A DNA stretch of 64,000 nucleotides from Lantana camara (lineage: Eukaryota; Streptophyta; Magnoliopsida; Lamiales; Verbenaceae). Positions within the stretch are counted from its first letter, which is position 1. Every line of letters begins with the position of its first letter. The DNA lies in the NCBI GenBank assembly GCA_037501455.1, contig CM074863.1, positions 11,714,001 through 11,778,000 on the forward strand, in the 5' to 3' direction. The notes beneath the pieces are model-generated. The model had not been told where the DNA came from. It did no database searches and was given only the letters and a program-made list of their open reading frames with translations. The position numbers and the translations under genes were made by a program. Below, one piece after another: positions 23,838 through 35,100 of the stretch.

Positions 23838-24575
23838 CCGCAATATTCCCGATTAAGAAATTGGAGTGTGGGCTCCGGCAGTATTTCCCTAAATACTTTG
23901 AGAAAATATTTTTCAGAAAAACCCTTTTTTCTAAAACCTGAAAATCCCTATTTTCTAATAATTAAGTGGATTATATATTAATTATATAACCACCTAATTA
24001 AGTAATTAATTAATCCTTAATTAGGATTAATTAATAATATAGAGAGAGAATGTGCCTCGGAAGGCTTTAGAGTGAGGAAATGAATTGCAAAATTGATGCT
24101 TGAGGAAGGCTTTACCGAGACCTCACTTCTGAGTACATCACAGTGATTAACACTACATGCCTAAAGTAGGAACACAACCAGGATTAAGAGTCTAATGCTT
24201 CCGAGATTCTATTCATTTTAGATAGCAGTATAAAATGAACAATCTCAGTGGTCCAATTCGATATTTCCAATCTCATTGAAAATCATCAATGTGTTATAAT
24301 TGGAAACTCCATTTCCGTATGACGAAAGACTAATCATCTTACATAACACATTATAGTCTCGATAAGAACATTTTCTTATCATACTGACTAGAACTTTAAT
24401 GACACGTGACTTCTGGTATTTAAAGTCTTTTCCTATGAAACACATTTCATATAAAAACACCATCACACGTCATTAATTATTAAATTCGTAAAATACTCAT
24501 AACTTGCGATAATTTCAGTTTTATTAATCCAAAATATTACAATATAATTGGATTTTCAGGGCATTTATCCCAACA
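23838..24575 (-). mobile_element. Solo LTR family B, copy B2, second segment
   Basis: This continues 3516-3802. On the minus strand it begins TGTTGGGATAAATGCC at 24575. It is flanked on the right by AATTC (24576-24580), the duplicate of 3511-3515. The segment 24130-24520 matches 1-400 inverted. Confidence 0.88.
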
Positions 24576-24661
24576 AATTCAAAGTGGTTAGCAGAAAAAT
24601 ACAAGGTCAAAATCTCTAGTGATCCCAAGTGGCCAGTTTCATCCATGGTGACAGTTATACA
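24576..24661 (+). pseudogene. MULE-1 transposase, middle fragment
   Basis: 86 bp encoding KWLAEKYKVKISSDPKWPVS and MVTVI. It joins in frame to the N-terminal part (ending ...STANS at 3515) and to 50730 (HEQKLQFSRFQMYRAKKK). It is bounded by two independent retrotransposon insertions. Confidence 0.85.
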
Positions 24662-25066
24662 TGTTAGGAATAGTACCCTAAAAGCCGATTGTATATCCGC
24701 TTTGTACTTTTCCTTATTGTAATCACAGACAATCTTGAAATAAAATAACGAATTGAGGCAACACTTCTTTATATGCTCTTGTTTGGTATGCGTTTACTTT
24801 AGTTGTGCATATATGAGAACTCCCCTAATCCTGATGACTTTAGGACTCTACCATTTGGGTGAAATGGTTCATGAAACGAGCCCTATATCACATAAGTCAT
24901 GATTAGTAAAATACTCCAAGCCGATGAGTCCTACAGACAGTGGGAGTGTCAACCTGACTCCTCTAAGGCTTGCTTGTGGGATCACGCCCTTAAGAAGGAC
25001 CACCTTGTTTCATGGAGGTGCAAAGTGTATAGTTGATACGTGCGTGATACATGAGGGTGCTTACTT
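24662..25066 (+). mobile_element. Copia LTR copy A3, left piece
   Basis: The first 405 bp of the same LTR family as 3803 and 21553, starting TGTTAGGAATAG after TSD ATACA (24657-24661). The match stops at 25066. The rest of the LTR, less about 30 bp, resumes at 49232 and ends at 50729, followed by ATACA (50730-50734). Confidence 0.88.
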
Positions 25067-25587
25067 CAAGTAAATAATATTTATTCAACCCTAAGGTTAA
25101 TTTTTGGTTAAAATTATTTGTGTTCCTAATTATATGGTGTCTAATACATTGTTTTTGTATTAGGTACTGTTTGAGGCACTTATATCATAACTTTAGCGTT
25201 CATTGGAAAGGATAAAAGCTGAAAAATCTTTTCTGGCAAGCAGTATCTTCTGCCAACAAACCTAAGTTCAGGGATACCATGGACAGTATCAAGAATGAAG
25301 ATCCAAGACATGAGGATGGACAGATGACAACCTATGATTGGCTAATTACATTGCATCCTGATTGTTGGTCAAGGTCCTATTTCAGAAATAGTTGTAAGTC
25401 TGATGTGTTGGTAAACAATTTATGCGAGTCTTTCAATAACATGATCTTACCTGCAAGAGAAAAACCTGTGATAGACATGTTTGAGTGGATTAGGATTAGG
25501 GTAATGAATAGGATTGCTGTGAAAAGCCAAGGAATGACTAGTTTTCAGGGTACTATCTATTCTAATGCATTGAAAAAAGTGAACAAA
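25067..25587 (+). pseudogene. MULE-2 transposase, C-terminal half, part 1
   Basis: The fragment begins at the LTR break with what looks like an intron (ending TTTTTGTATTAG at about 25164). It then encodes the MULE catalytic-core end: RYCLRHLYHNFSVHWKG, LFWQAVSSANKPKFRDTMDS, HPDCWSRSYFRNSCKSDVL, and NNLCESFNNMIL with the third catalytic glutamate. The first two catalytic aspartates and the DNA-binding domain are absent, so it is truncated. It is interrupted at 25588 by a small LTR element and continues at 27091. Confidence 0.82.
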
Positions 25588-27090
25588 TGATACAATTTCG
25601 TATCGCAAGAGACTTTAGAGCAGTCTCGGGCTCGTAAGAAAATAGGAGATGAGAGAGAGGGATAATCCGGTAAACACCGACCGGCCGGAGAAAGTTTAGA
25701 GGAGAAGAAATTTGAGATAGAAGAGGATAATTCGGTAAGACTGACCGGCCGGACAAACTTAGGAGAGATGAGATTGTAGAGAGAAAAGATTGGAAAATTA
25801 TTATTGTTGTTATTGATATTAATCCTATCCAATTCCAACTCGTCTCTCTTGATATCGTGTATATCCGTCACGATATCCGTCCATATCACTCCCTTGCCCA
25901 TCAAAAACCACCTTGTCCTCAAGGTGTAACTTAGGCACAACTCGTCGAACATTGTCAACCGGTTCCCATGAGGCGTCATCATTTACAACCGTGTCCTTGG
26001 AGACAGAAAAGGCTTCCTCCGAATTTTCATGTTCAATTACTTCTTCGGTGTTTAAGGACGTAGCCATATCAGAAGTACTGCTAGGTTCAGGATTCGGTGT
26101 AGGAGTAGGGTGATTGTTCATGCCATCAAAATTGATCGGAACATTCTTTTTTATTTGTATATCAAAAATCCAAAGAATGTCATTCAAAACAAAGAAGCTT
26201 TTCTCTTGTTTGGTCAAGAAGAAAGTGTGATTGAAATTCTTCTCCACATTGTATTCGTTAATAAAAGAACCAGTTACTGCAACAATAACACCGCCATCTA
26301 GAGATTCTTGGGCATCTAAAATTTTGATCTCAGCAGAGCTACTCTTGTAATCAGAGGACATAATCTTGTCATTAATTCCGGATAAGCCTGTGACAGTTAT
26401 CACAATATCATCGGCCCCTGGTCATCCAAGTAGGCTGAGTTCCTGGTAGAACTTATGGAGATTTTCAGGACTTCTGTTGAGGATCACATAATATTGCTTT
26501 ACAAAAGCTTCAGCAACATCGCGAGGACGCTTCGTAACTGCCATCTCTCCGAGGACTTGGAGACTCCGATTCGGCACACTGAATCACACTGGACGATTCC
26601 GAATATGCTCGCGATTTCTCCGTTCACGAAAGGTAGACTATCAAGTCATATTGTAATTTCTGTATTGTTTGATTGAGTTGTTGCAACGCCGCGGTGTGGG
26701 AAATCATTTGTCCAACCACTCGTTGTTGGAATTTTTGAAAACTTGTCGTGCTAACGAATGCAACCATGAGCGAAATTCAATGAAAGCACCAATGATACGG
26801 TTTTGTATCGCAAGAGACTTTAGAGCAGTCTCGAGCTCGTAAGAAAATAGGAGATGAGAGAGAGGGATAATCCAGTAAACACCGACCCGGAGAAAGTTTA
26901 GAGGAGAAGAGATTTGAGATAGAAGAGGATAATCCGATAAGACCGACCGGCCGGAGAAACTTAGGAGAGAAGAGATTGTAGAGAGAAAAGATTGGAAAAT
27001 TATTATTATTGTTATTGATATTAATCCTATCCAATTCCAACTCGTCTCTCTTGATATCGTGTATATCCGTCACGATATCTGCCCATATCA
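25588..27090 (-). mobile_element. Small chromovirus-derived LTR element carrying a captured host gene fragment
   Basis: 1,503 bp with direct LTRs at 25588-25888 (301 bp) and 26793-27090 (298 bp), ends TGATA...TATCA, and TSD ACAAA at 25583-25587 and 27091-27095. On the minus strand TTGGTGCTTTCATTGA (a candidate primer-binding site, 26777-26792) abuts the 5' LTR, and GGGCAAGGGAG (about 25889-25899) abuts the 3' LTR. The internal 904 bp holds a short gag-like start (ATG at 26767: MVAFVSTTSFQKFQQRVVGQ), a G3BP-like NTF2 domain fragment, and a chromodomain-like tail. No protease, RT or integrase is present, so it is non-autonomous. Confidence 0.88.
25825..26544 (-). pseudogene. Captured G3BP-like NTF2-domain gene fragment inside LTR element
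   Basis: From the ATG at 26542-26544 the minus strand reads MAVTKRPRDVAEAFVKQYYV, then ILNRSPENLHKFYQ. A single in-frame TGA lies at 26422-26424, then the frame continues through INDKIMSSDYKSSSAEIKIL, DAQESLDGGVIVAVTGSF, TFFLTKQEKSFFVLNDILWI. This is the NTF2-like domain of plant G3BP proteins (stress-granule RNA-binding proteins). The linker after it (TPTPNPEPSSTSD) is also G3BP-like. The tail (DASWEPVDNVRRVVPKLHLE, DKVVFDGQG) instead resembles a gypsy chromodomain end and runs into the LTR. No intron is evident, as expected for capture through RNA. The domain match is clear; the exact fusion points are inference. Confidence 0.8.
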
Positions 27091-28101
27091 ACAAACAAGT
27101 AGAATTGGGGAGGAATTGTATTCCTCAACGGGCAGGTGATATGGAGTTTCAAATTCAAATGGATGAGGATCAATTTGTGGTCAAATTAGATAATAGGAGT
27201 TGTACCTGTGGTCTTTTCCAGTTGAATGTGTATCCATGCTGCCATGCTGCCCCTTGTATAACTTATATGAGGCAGCAAGTTGAAGATTACATCGACGCTT
27301 GCTACAAAAAACCTACTTACATTGCGGCATACAAGCATGTTGTTCACAGTGTTCCAGGAAATAAACATTACATCAAAACTGGACACGAACCACTCAAAGG
27401 GCCAGAGTACAAACCCAAACCTGGGAAAGTGAGCCGACAAAAGGAGACAACCAAGCACCCGAGTAGGCCTAACACATACATGTAGTAGGTGCTTTGGACT
27501 TAGTCACAACGTCAAGAGTTGCAATAACACTCCTCATCCCAATTCAAGATTTTACACTATAAGTATGTTACTTTAATATTTTCAATTGTAAAAGTTGGAT
27601 TAACTGATGATTTTGACTTTCCATTGCACAGGTTGGATTAGCAGCCCTGGACACACGCTCTAGAAGACCTACAGTACAATTATCTATCTTAAAAACTTAA
27701 TTAATTATTAGTTTTTATTAGAAATTAAACTAATACCTCAATTTTCGCAGGTACCAAGTCAGAGAGGAAGAATGATGGTATTCAACATAAGAAGAGAAAG
27801 GGCTACTGCTGCCCGGAGATCCAGAGCTGCTGCAACTGAAGCTGCCAATCAAACTACTCAACGCCAATCTTCCACAACAGCCCCAGCACCATCTGCGCAG
27901 CCGGTTGTGCCAAATACACAGGCTTCCACACCAAATACTGCTGGATCTGCACCAACACCCTCTGAGACAGTTAGAACACCTAGGACGTAAGCTCCACCTC
28001 CTGAAACAGCTGGCCCAAGTGCAGCCCGTCAAAGAAGAAGGCCATGGACAAATAGACCAACCGAAGAAGAAGCCTTTCGGAACGTAAGAGGACGTGCATA
28101 A
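27091..28101 (+). pseudogene. MULE-2 transposase, C-terminal half, part 2
   Basis: Resumes after the small LTR element. It encodes the SWIM zinc finger (SCTCGLFQLNVYPCCHAAPC), a conserved tail (YIDACYKKPTYIAAYKHVVH, GPEYKPKPGK), and, after a one-base frame change near 27480, a CCHC knuckle (CSRCFGLSHNVKSC). An exon-like piece after a TTTCGCAG at about 27750 encodes a basic, Ala/Thr/Pro-rich tail (27772-28101), broken by a TAA at about 27988-27990. The layout (transposase, knuckle, disordered basic tail, then a convergent GRF gene) matches MULE-1. Confidence 0.8.
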
Positions 28102-28613
28102 AAGAGAAGAAACAATATGCCCTGGAGACCATGACTATGAAATTATCTAGATCTGGATCTGTAAAACAATGCCCTTTCTTTTATTATTTCAATGCTTTAA
28201 ACAATATTTGTTGGAACCTTTCAATGGTGGTCCACTTTTTGGTATGTGGGATGTGTAGCCCTACATTGACATTTATCTTTTGTTAATTTGGGAAAGGATT
28301 TTTGGTTGGTGAATGCAGACATTAATGTTCACCTTTTCATAGCTAATACAGTCTATTAATTTTATTTTGTAACTCTTATGGATGCATTGTGTTACACTGC
28401 TCAGTAAAATTGCCAATTCATGTTACAATCTGGCAGGGTTTTTTTGGCAACAATAAAAAATCACAGGGTTTTTCTTGTATGTTTATTAAAAGACAGGGTA
28501 TCTTGTGCATATCAAAGGGCAAACAAATTCAACCAAACACCTTCTTCTTCAATTTCATTCCAAAACGCAGTACATACAACCTTCGGTGGAAATCTAGAAA
28601 ATTCAATACAACT

Positions 28614-29043
28614 TCAAATAAGCAGTACATATAATTTTAACAAAAGAATCACCAACAACAAGAACAATCCCATACATATGGCCCATGGCAGAAATTCTTT
28701 CTTCTCATCAGCCTTCAATGAGGACATACCAACCTCTGATGACCTATAAATGATGTTAGCTTCAGATTCATCCTCAAATTCGTTCATACCATCGCAACGA
28801 TCGTTTTTTCCTTCCACAATAGGCTCCCATTTAGCTAGAATAGGTTTGCCCAACTGAAATATGAGCATTTGGAAGAGCCACAAGAATAATAAAAAACCCT
28901 TTGCTGGGTTTGTTTCAAGATTCAACAACCTTCATCGAAGCCTTCATACCGCAAAAACAGTTTGGTATGGGAGGGTATCGAATTTCGAACTCAGACTTCA
29001 TCTTCTTGGACCCTCCCGCCGTGAAGCTTCTTGAGGCAGCCAT
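28614..29043 (-). pseudogene. GRF-type zinc-finger/transmembrane gene of MULE-2 (broken)
   Basis: From the ATG at 29041-29043 the minus strand encodes a GRF-like finger start (PPIPNCFCGMKASMKVVES). The remaining finger residues (YYSCGSSKCSYFSWA) are in another frame, so at least one frameshift is present. Further on come an acidic/polar stretch (NEFEDESEANIIYRSSEVGM) and a C-terminal hydrophobic helix (LPWAICMGLFLLLVILLLKL) before the stop at 28614. It converges on the MULE-2 transposase, exactly as the intact-looking GRF gene does in MULE-1. Confidence 0.65.
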
Positions 29044-29174
29044 TGGTGTGTTTCACGAGCTCCAAGGTTGAAAATTTGAAATGAGCTTCTTCAAATATGA
29101 TGGATCAAACAAACGCAAAACAAAGTAAGGGCATAAATGACTTTTCACTCCAAAAAAAGCTTCCATACATGCAG

Positions 29175-29310
29175 TCAACGCGCGGGTGGGCCACACAATG
29201 CGCTCAGGGTTTTTTTTTTTGCAAACTTTTAGAAAACACAGGGTTGTTTGGATGATATTCCATATGTCGGGGTTTTTTCTACTTTTTTCACCTAACACGA
29301 GGTAATTTCC
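29175..29310. repeat. Probable right terminus of MULE-2
   Basis: The words CTCAGGGTTTTTT, GCAAACTTTTAGAAAACACAGGG and GGGGTTTTTTCTACTTTTTTCACC are shared with the ends of the non-autonomous elements at 31275-32670. This suggests a terminal inverted repeat of the same MULE family. The outermost base cannot be fixed because the other end is missing. Confidence 0.45.
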
Positions 29311-30068
29311 TGCATTTTTCTGGTAGCTTTCTTAATTCCGGTTGATTTTGTAGCATGATCGATTGTCTTACCTTTAATATTTTATTTCCTTTCTTTGCTT
29401 TGAGAATTTGGTACTTCTTGTACATAAATTGTCCATTTATGTTAGCCATTTCATTGTACTAGAAGACACATTAAAGCAGACTCCACAACTAGTGGCCATG
29501 TACAATACAAAATATTTTCCCCATCTTTTATAAACCGAAAGTACATGGACTTATGATGAACGGATGAAAATCTTCAAATGAGGGAACAAGTTTTGTGATG
29601 ACCATAAACAACCAAGATTAGATAAGGATTGTTGATAACTTTTCTCGGCCAAACAATAATTAAATAGCTAGCTTACTCAATTGAAAACCAAGATCGGGAA
29701 ACAAGGGATCGATATTAAGTATCAAGTGCAAAACCACATGTGAGTTAATTCTGAACATCATACAAATTAATATGTTTTATTATTTCAATTTTAAATTATT
29801 TACATTATGGAAAATTTTAAAAAAAATACCAACTAACTCTCACTAATATTTTTAGGACATATTTTTATTCGCAACAAAAAATCCATTAACTCCAAAATGA
29901 AACAATTTCTATACGATCGCATCAACTTCACTCCCATCCATTACATAGTAATAGATTCACACGTTCTGTAGTTATATTACAAGAAAGTATCAATAGAAAT
30001 GCTTATAGAATATTTGTCATGGCCAGAAAATGAGTTTCAAGAAATTCATATGTTAATACTGAGGGAGT
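29311..30068. other. Intergenic; 3' flank of the ankyrin gene
   Basis: AT-rich, with no open frame or repeat that I recognise. The right part should include the 3' untranslated region of the minus-strand gene that ends at 30069. Confidence 0.5.
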
Positions 30069-31771
30069 CTAATAGAAAGGACGATCACTTTGCTTGCCAA
30101 AAATGCCAGGGCCATATGTGGAAGAGATCACATCCACAAGAAGTGGGAACTGCAACAGCACAAATGAACTTACCGGTAAACAAGCAAGTGCAGCTACTGG
30201 TATCAGAACCCATTCATGCTTTCTCCCAAACACCAAAAAGATTGTAGCACTAAAAGCTGCAATCATAAATGATATGGAGACAAAAAGAGTAACTAGACCG
30301 ATACAGAGTCTCTTGGGCAGGGCATAGAGAAAATCTTCTTCTGCATATCGTGAAGTCAATATGGATAAGAACATTAATAGAGAAGTGGTGGATGTGAATA
30401 GTGAAATAGCATCTGAAATGGCAAATATTATGAATGCACTCGATTTGGAGAACAATGGATAGCCTATGTCGGATTTGTTGCCACCAGGTACTGTAATAGC
30501 AGCCGCAAATCCGACAGTGGCAATCAATGCTGCAGCAATTGTGCATGAGTTGGCTGTATCTTTCATCCACTTCTCTCCATCTGCTTTTAGGTTCTTGTGT
30601 TCTTCAGTAAATATCATCTCTGGAGTTTTTCCGGCATTGTTCTTTCGTATGAGGTCATTCGGAGGAATACGTTGTTGTACTTCCTACCATGTGTCCAAGA
30701 ATATTTAATATTTCTTATATATAGATGACAGATAGACATTAAATATTTGACATTTGTAATAGAGCATACATAGTTATTACCTTAAACCATTGTATTTCGC
30801 GCTGCATTTGGAGAGCTGCACCAGAAACTAGATTGAGTTTGTGAGGAGGTGCTAAAGTTGCAGCGCAGTGCAAGAGGGTACTACCATCAGCATCTATTAC
30901 ATCTAAAGAACACCGTATATGGCCATTCGCCTGATAAATAAGATTCCAAACCTTTTCACAACGATTTTGTACTGCCATAGCAAAGAACTCTTTAGAAGTA
31001 ATGTAATAATGGGAATGCATAGCATCAGGAAATGTCTCCACAATCACTTCTACAACCTCATGGACACCTAACTTTGCTGCATGGATTAAAGGATCTGTGC
31101 AAATCCTTAAAACGTCCTTGTCACTTAGTGAGTCCATATGCTTGCACAAACATTTTACAAGTTCTAATGCTCGCTGATGCATTATTTTCTTGTCATGAAT
31201 CCCCTTCACGCAAGGCACTGCAGGAATCATTAATACGTAAGGCATACAAGTAAGAATATTGGAGAAACAATAACTTTAAAGGATAATAATGGAGTTATAT
31301 GCCCCACAACCCTGTGTTTTTCAAAAAGAGCTAAAAAAACCCTGTAAAAAAAAATTTGGTAAAATAAACCTTGTATTTTTTATTTTTTGCAAACCGCCCC
31401 TTTACACCATTTAGTCAAAGAACCGACGTGTTTTGTCAAAATTGCCCTTCTTTCATTACAATCCATTCTTAAAGAACTATATGCACCCACAACCCTGTGT
31501 TTTATGAAATGAGCCAAAAAAACCCTATAAAAAATTAAATAGTCCAAAAATTATAATATATATATATATGTATATATATGCAATAAATAAAATATTAATT
31601 GTATATATATAATTATAATTAGTGTACAATACATGTATATTTTCATTATAATATTATATATATTTATTTATAAGATTTTTAATAAATATATAATATAATT
31701 TATATATTTATATACATTATATATATACATATTAAATATTATTTATATGTTTTGTAAAATAATTATAATTA

Positions 31772-31818
<47 letters not shown>

Positions 31819-32079
31819 ATATTAAATAAATTTATAAATAATATTTAATACATATAGTACATTAGTAATTTTATACATATACATGTATATATATAATATA
31901 TTATATAATACATACATATACATACATACATATAAAAGAAATTTCAAAAGAAAAAAAAAGACATTACATATATACATATTAAATATTATTTATATGTATA
32001 GTACAATAATTATAATTATATATATATATTCAATAAATTTATAAATTCTACCAAAAAAAAAATTATAAATAATATTTAA

Positions 32080-32110
<31 letters not shown>

Positions 32111-35100
32111 TCAATAAATTTACAAATTCTACCAAACATAAATAAATAAATTTATAAATAATATTTAATACATATAGTACATTAGTAATTTTATACATAT
32201 ACATGTATATATATAATATATTATATAATACATACATATATGTACCTATAAAAGAAATTTCAAAATAAATAAAAAAAAAAAAAAAAAGTTGATAGAATTT
32301 CTTCCGCCGGCGAAATTTCAAAAACGCGCCTTAGGGTTTTTTCTGCAAAAATTTGAAAACATAGGGTTTTATATGATAATTTTTTTTTCATGGGGTCTTT
32401 TTTTATCATTTCACATGACACAAGGGGTTTCCTTGCAAAAAACCCAAATATAATGTTACCGCGAAAAAGTGAAGAAAAATCCAATATCACACGCAGTAAA
32501 CGCGCGTGTGATTAAAAAACGCGTCTCAGGGTTTTTTCTGCAAAAATTTAAAAACATAGGGTTTTATATGAGAATTTATTTTTCACGGGGTCTTTTTTTA
32601 TCATTTCACATGACACAAGGGGTTTCCTTGCAAAAAAACCCGATAATAATGCATACCCCCTAGGTTTAATTAATCGTTAATTACGAAAAACACCAAAAAA
32701 ATTACAAATACCATCATACGAGGGGTGTTTTTGTAACTTCTCAGCTATGAGGATTTTTTTAGTAATTGGGTTGAACCTTAGGGGTCCTTCGTAATTTTCC
32801 CCAACTTTAATATCATAAGATTTTGTTTACCTAATAGTTTGATGAATTTCCAGAGAGTGGAATGAACGTTGTGATTCTTGTGAACCGGTCTGCACCACCT
32901 TTGTATCTCTGGGTAAGAGCCAAATCTCAATTCCTAAGTCTTACTTTTGGTTTGACATCAAAACAAATAATATGAAATGACAACTAAAGCACTTGAATCT
33001 ACAAAAAGTGCTAGCTTGGTAATTGAAAAGGAGATAAAATGTAAATACTTGCCACAGTGATCCTCGATATCGCCGGGGTTTGGTCTGGTTGTCGCGGGGT
33101 GCATTTCTGATGCCTCAGAGCACTGCTGAGCACCTCCAAGCCATGCAAGACCTGCATTATTGACAAAATATTGCTTCTTAAAGAAATAATCTGACTAAAT
33201 CAAATCAGATGTTCGCTATCATCAAATGTAATTTCTCACACCAAAATGTAGTATGGGACCTCACCTCTGTATATGAGACGCTCCCAAAAGTTGAATCGAG
33301 CCCCACTATAAAACGCCGACTCCTTAAGAGCTATTGCATCCAAAGCTGAACCAGACCGTACATTAATCATTGCCATATGGGGGTACTTGTTGGCCAAATT
33401 CATCGCAATATCTGCACTCAAACTCCACTAATGGTTAGTCATTTGAATATCCCATATAATAGTATCTTAAATAAAAGAATAAAAGCAAATAGTACTACTG
33501 ACCAAGAAAATCAGCGTTAATTGCAGCTATTAAAAGCCAGACACCATTTTCACCAGCATAGGGATTATGGTTTCCATCATCCTTGGTTTCAGAAATCAAG
33601 AAGTCAAGAGTGTCCCTTTGGGCGAAGAGGGCCGCTGTATGAACAGGAAAGTTTCCACTATTATTTGGCAAGTATAGCAAATTCGGCAGCCTGGCGACCA
33701 GGATTCTTGCTGCGGCGGTGTTCCCCGTCATGGCAGCGACGTGAAGTGCATTATAACCCCTCTGACTCTTCAATTCTAATTGGTCATTAGTTAGGAAACG
33801 AACTAGATTTTCCACAAAGTGAATTGTCTTTCCTGTGCCCACCGCTGTGTGAAGGGGAGTTTCTAAGTTGGATCCAACTTGAGCGTAAGCTGTGGTTGGA
33901 TCTTGTTCTAGGATTCTTTTCGCCTCATCCCAATCACCTCTTACTGTTGCTCTGTATAATAGTCGTACGGACAAGTAGTCTTGCCTGTCACTTCCTGCTT
34001 TCAAAATACATCCTTTACAGTTTTAGATAATTTTGTTGTAGTTTTATAAATTTAAATTGACAAAAGGAGTAAATTGCAATTCTTAGATTGAGAATTGTTT
34101 TGTAGATCAATAGACCAACTACGTTACTTGGGTTACAATTTACAATTTTTCTTATGACAAGGTTATAAAAGGACCTTTCTAGTTTTATCTTTGGACAAAA
34201 AACACATTTTTCTCATCTATACTATTTATACTATTATATTAAATGGGAGGGAAAAATGTAATGTCCCCAACTCTTGGTCTTCTTTTTTATTTACTTTTCT
34301 TCGCTATTTCTACAAGATTATTAACAATCCAAAGCATGCTAACTCCTCATTTCTCTCATCTCAATTTAATTCTTCTTTTAATATTTTTTTATCTTTTTTC
34401 TTATATTTTATAATATATATTTTAATATGATTTTTGTTAATATAATATTGTCACATTTATTTATTATAATTTAATAGTGTTGGGGTTACACCAGATAGGT
34501 GATTTTCTACGTTTAGTGCCATATTTTAGACATTTTGTACTTTTGGTGTACTTCTAGATATAATTTAATTTTGGTGTTTTCCGCTTTATGAGTAAGTGGA
34601 ATCATAAGTATTTTTCTTTCTTTTTTTAATTTCATTTAATCCGCTTTGATCATGAAGCGGCACGTGGTAGCGCGAACGTCGTTCTTTTATAAATGAATAG
34701 TGATTCCGTTTTTTTAAAAAATAGATTTAACAAAGAATTGTTTTTTTTTTTAACATTTTTTTTTTTTTGGTTAAATCCATTTTTTTAAAAAAGCGGAACA
34801 ACTATTCATTTTAAAACAAACGGCATCCACACTACCACGTGGCGCTGCGTGATTAAATTTTTTGCTACAGTGAATCCGCTTTTTATAAAAACGGATTTAA
34901 TGAGAATTTAAAAAAAAAATGCTTATGATTTCGTTTTCTTAAAAAGTGAAAAACACCAAAATTAAAATATACCCAAAAAAGTACACTAAGAATAGAATAT
35001 CTTTAAAAATTCACACTGAAAGTATAAATTTACCCAGCAGATGGGTCTGGTCGGACAAAGGACATCTATCCTATTTGCTGGGCGAACGGACGAATAGGAT

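Noticed and set aside
25557..25982. Additional ORFs on the minus strand within the small LTR element
   Set aside because: They overlap the LTR and the G3BP-like frame in other phases and repeat at 26777-27094 because the LTR repeats.
32076..32321. 81-codon ORF in AT-rich DNA
   Set aside because: Translation of (AT)n and poly-A sequence; no protein character.
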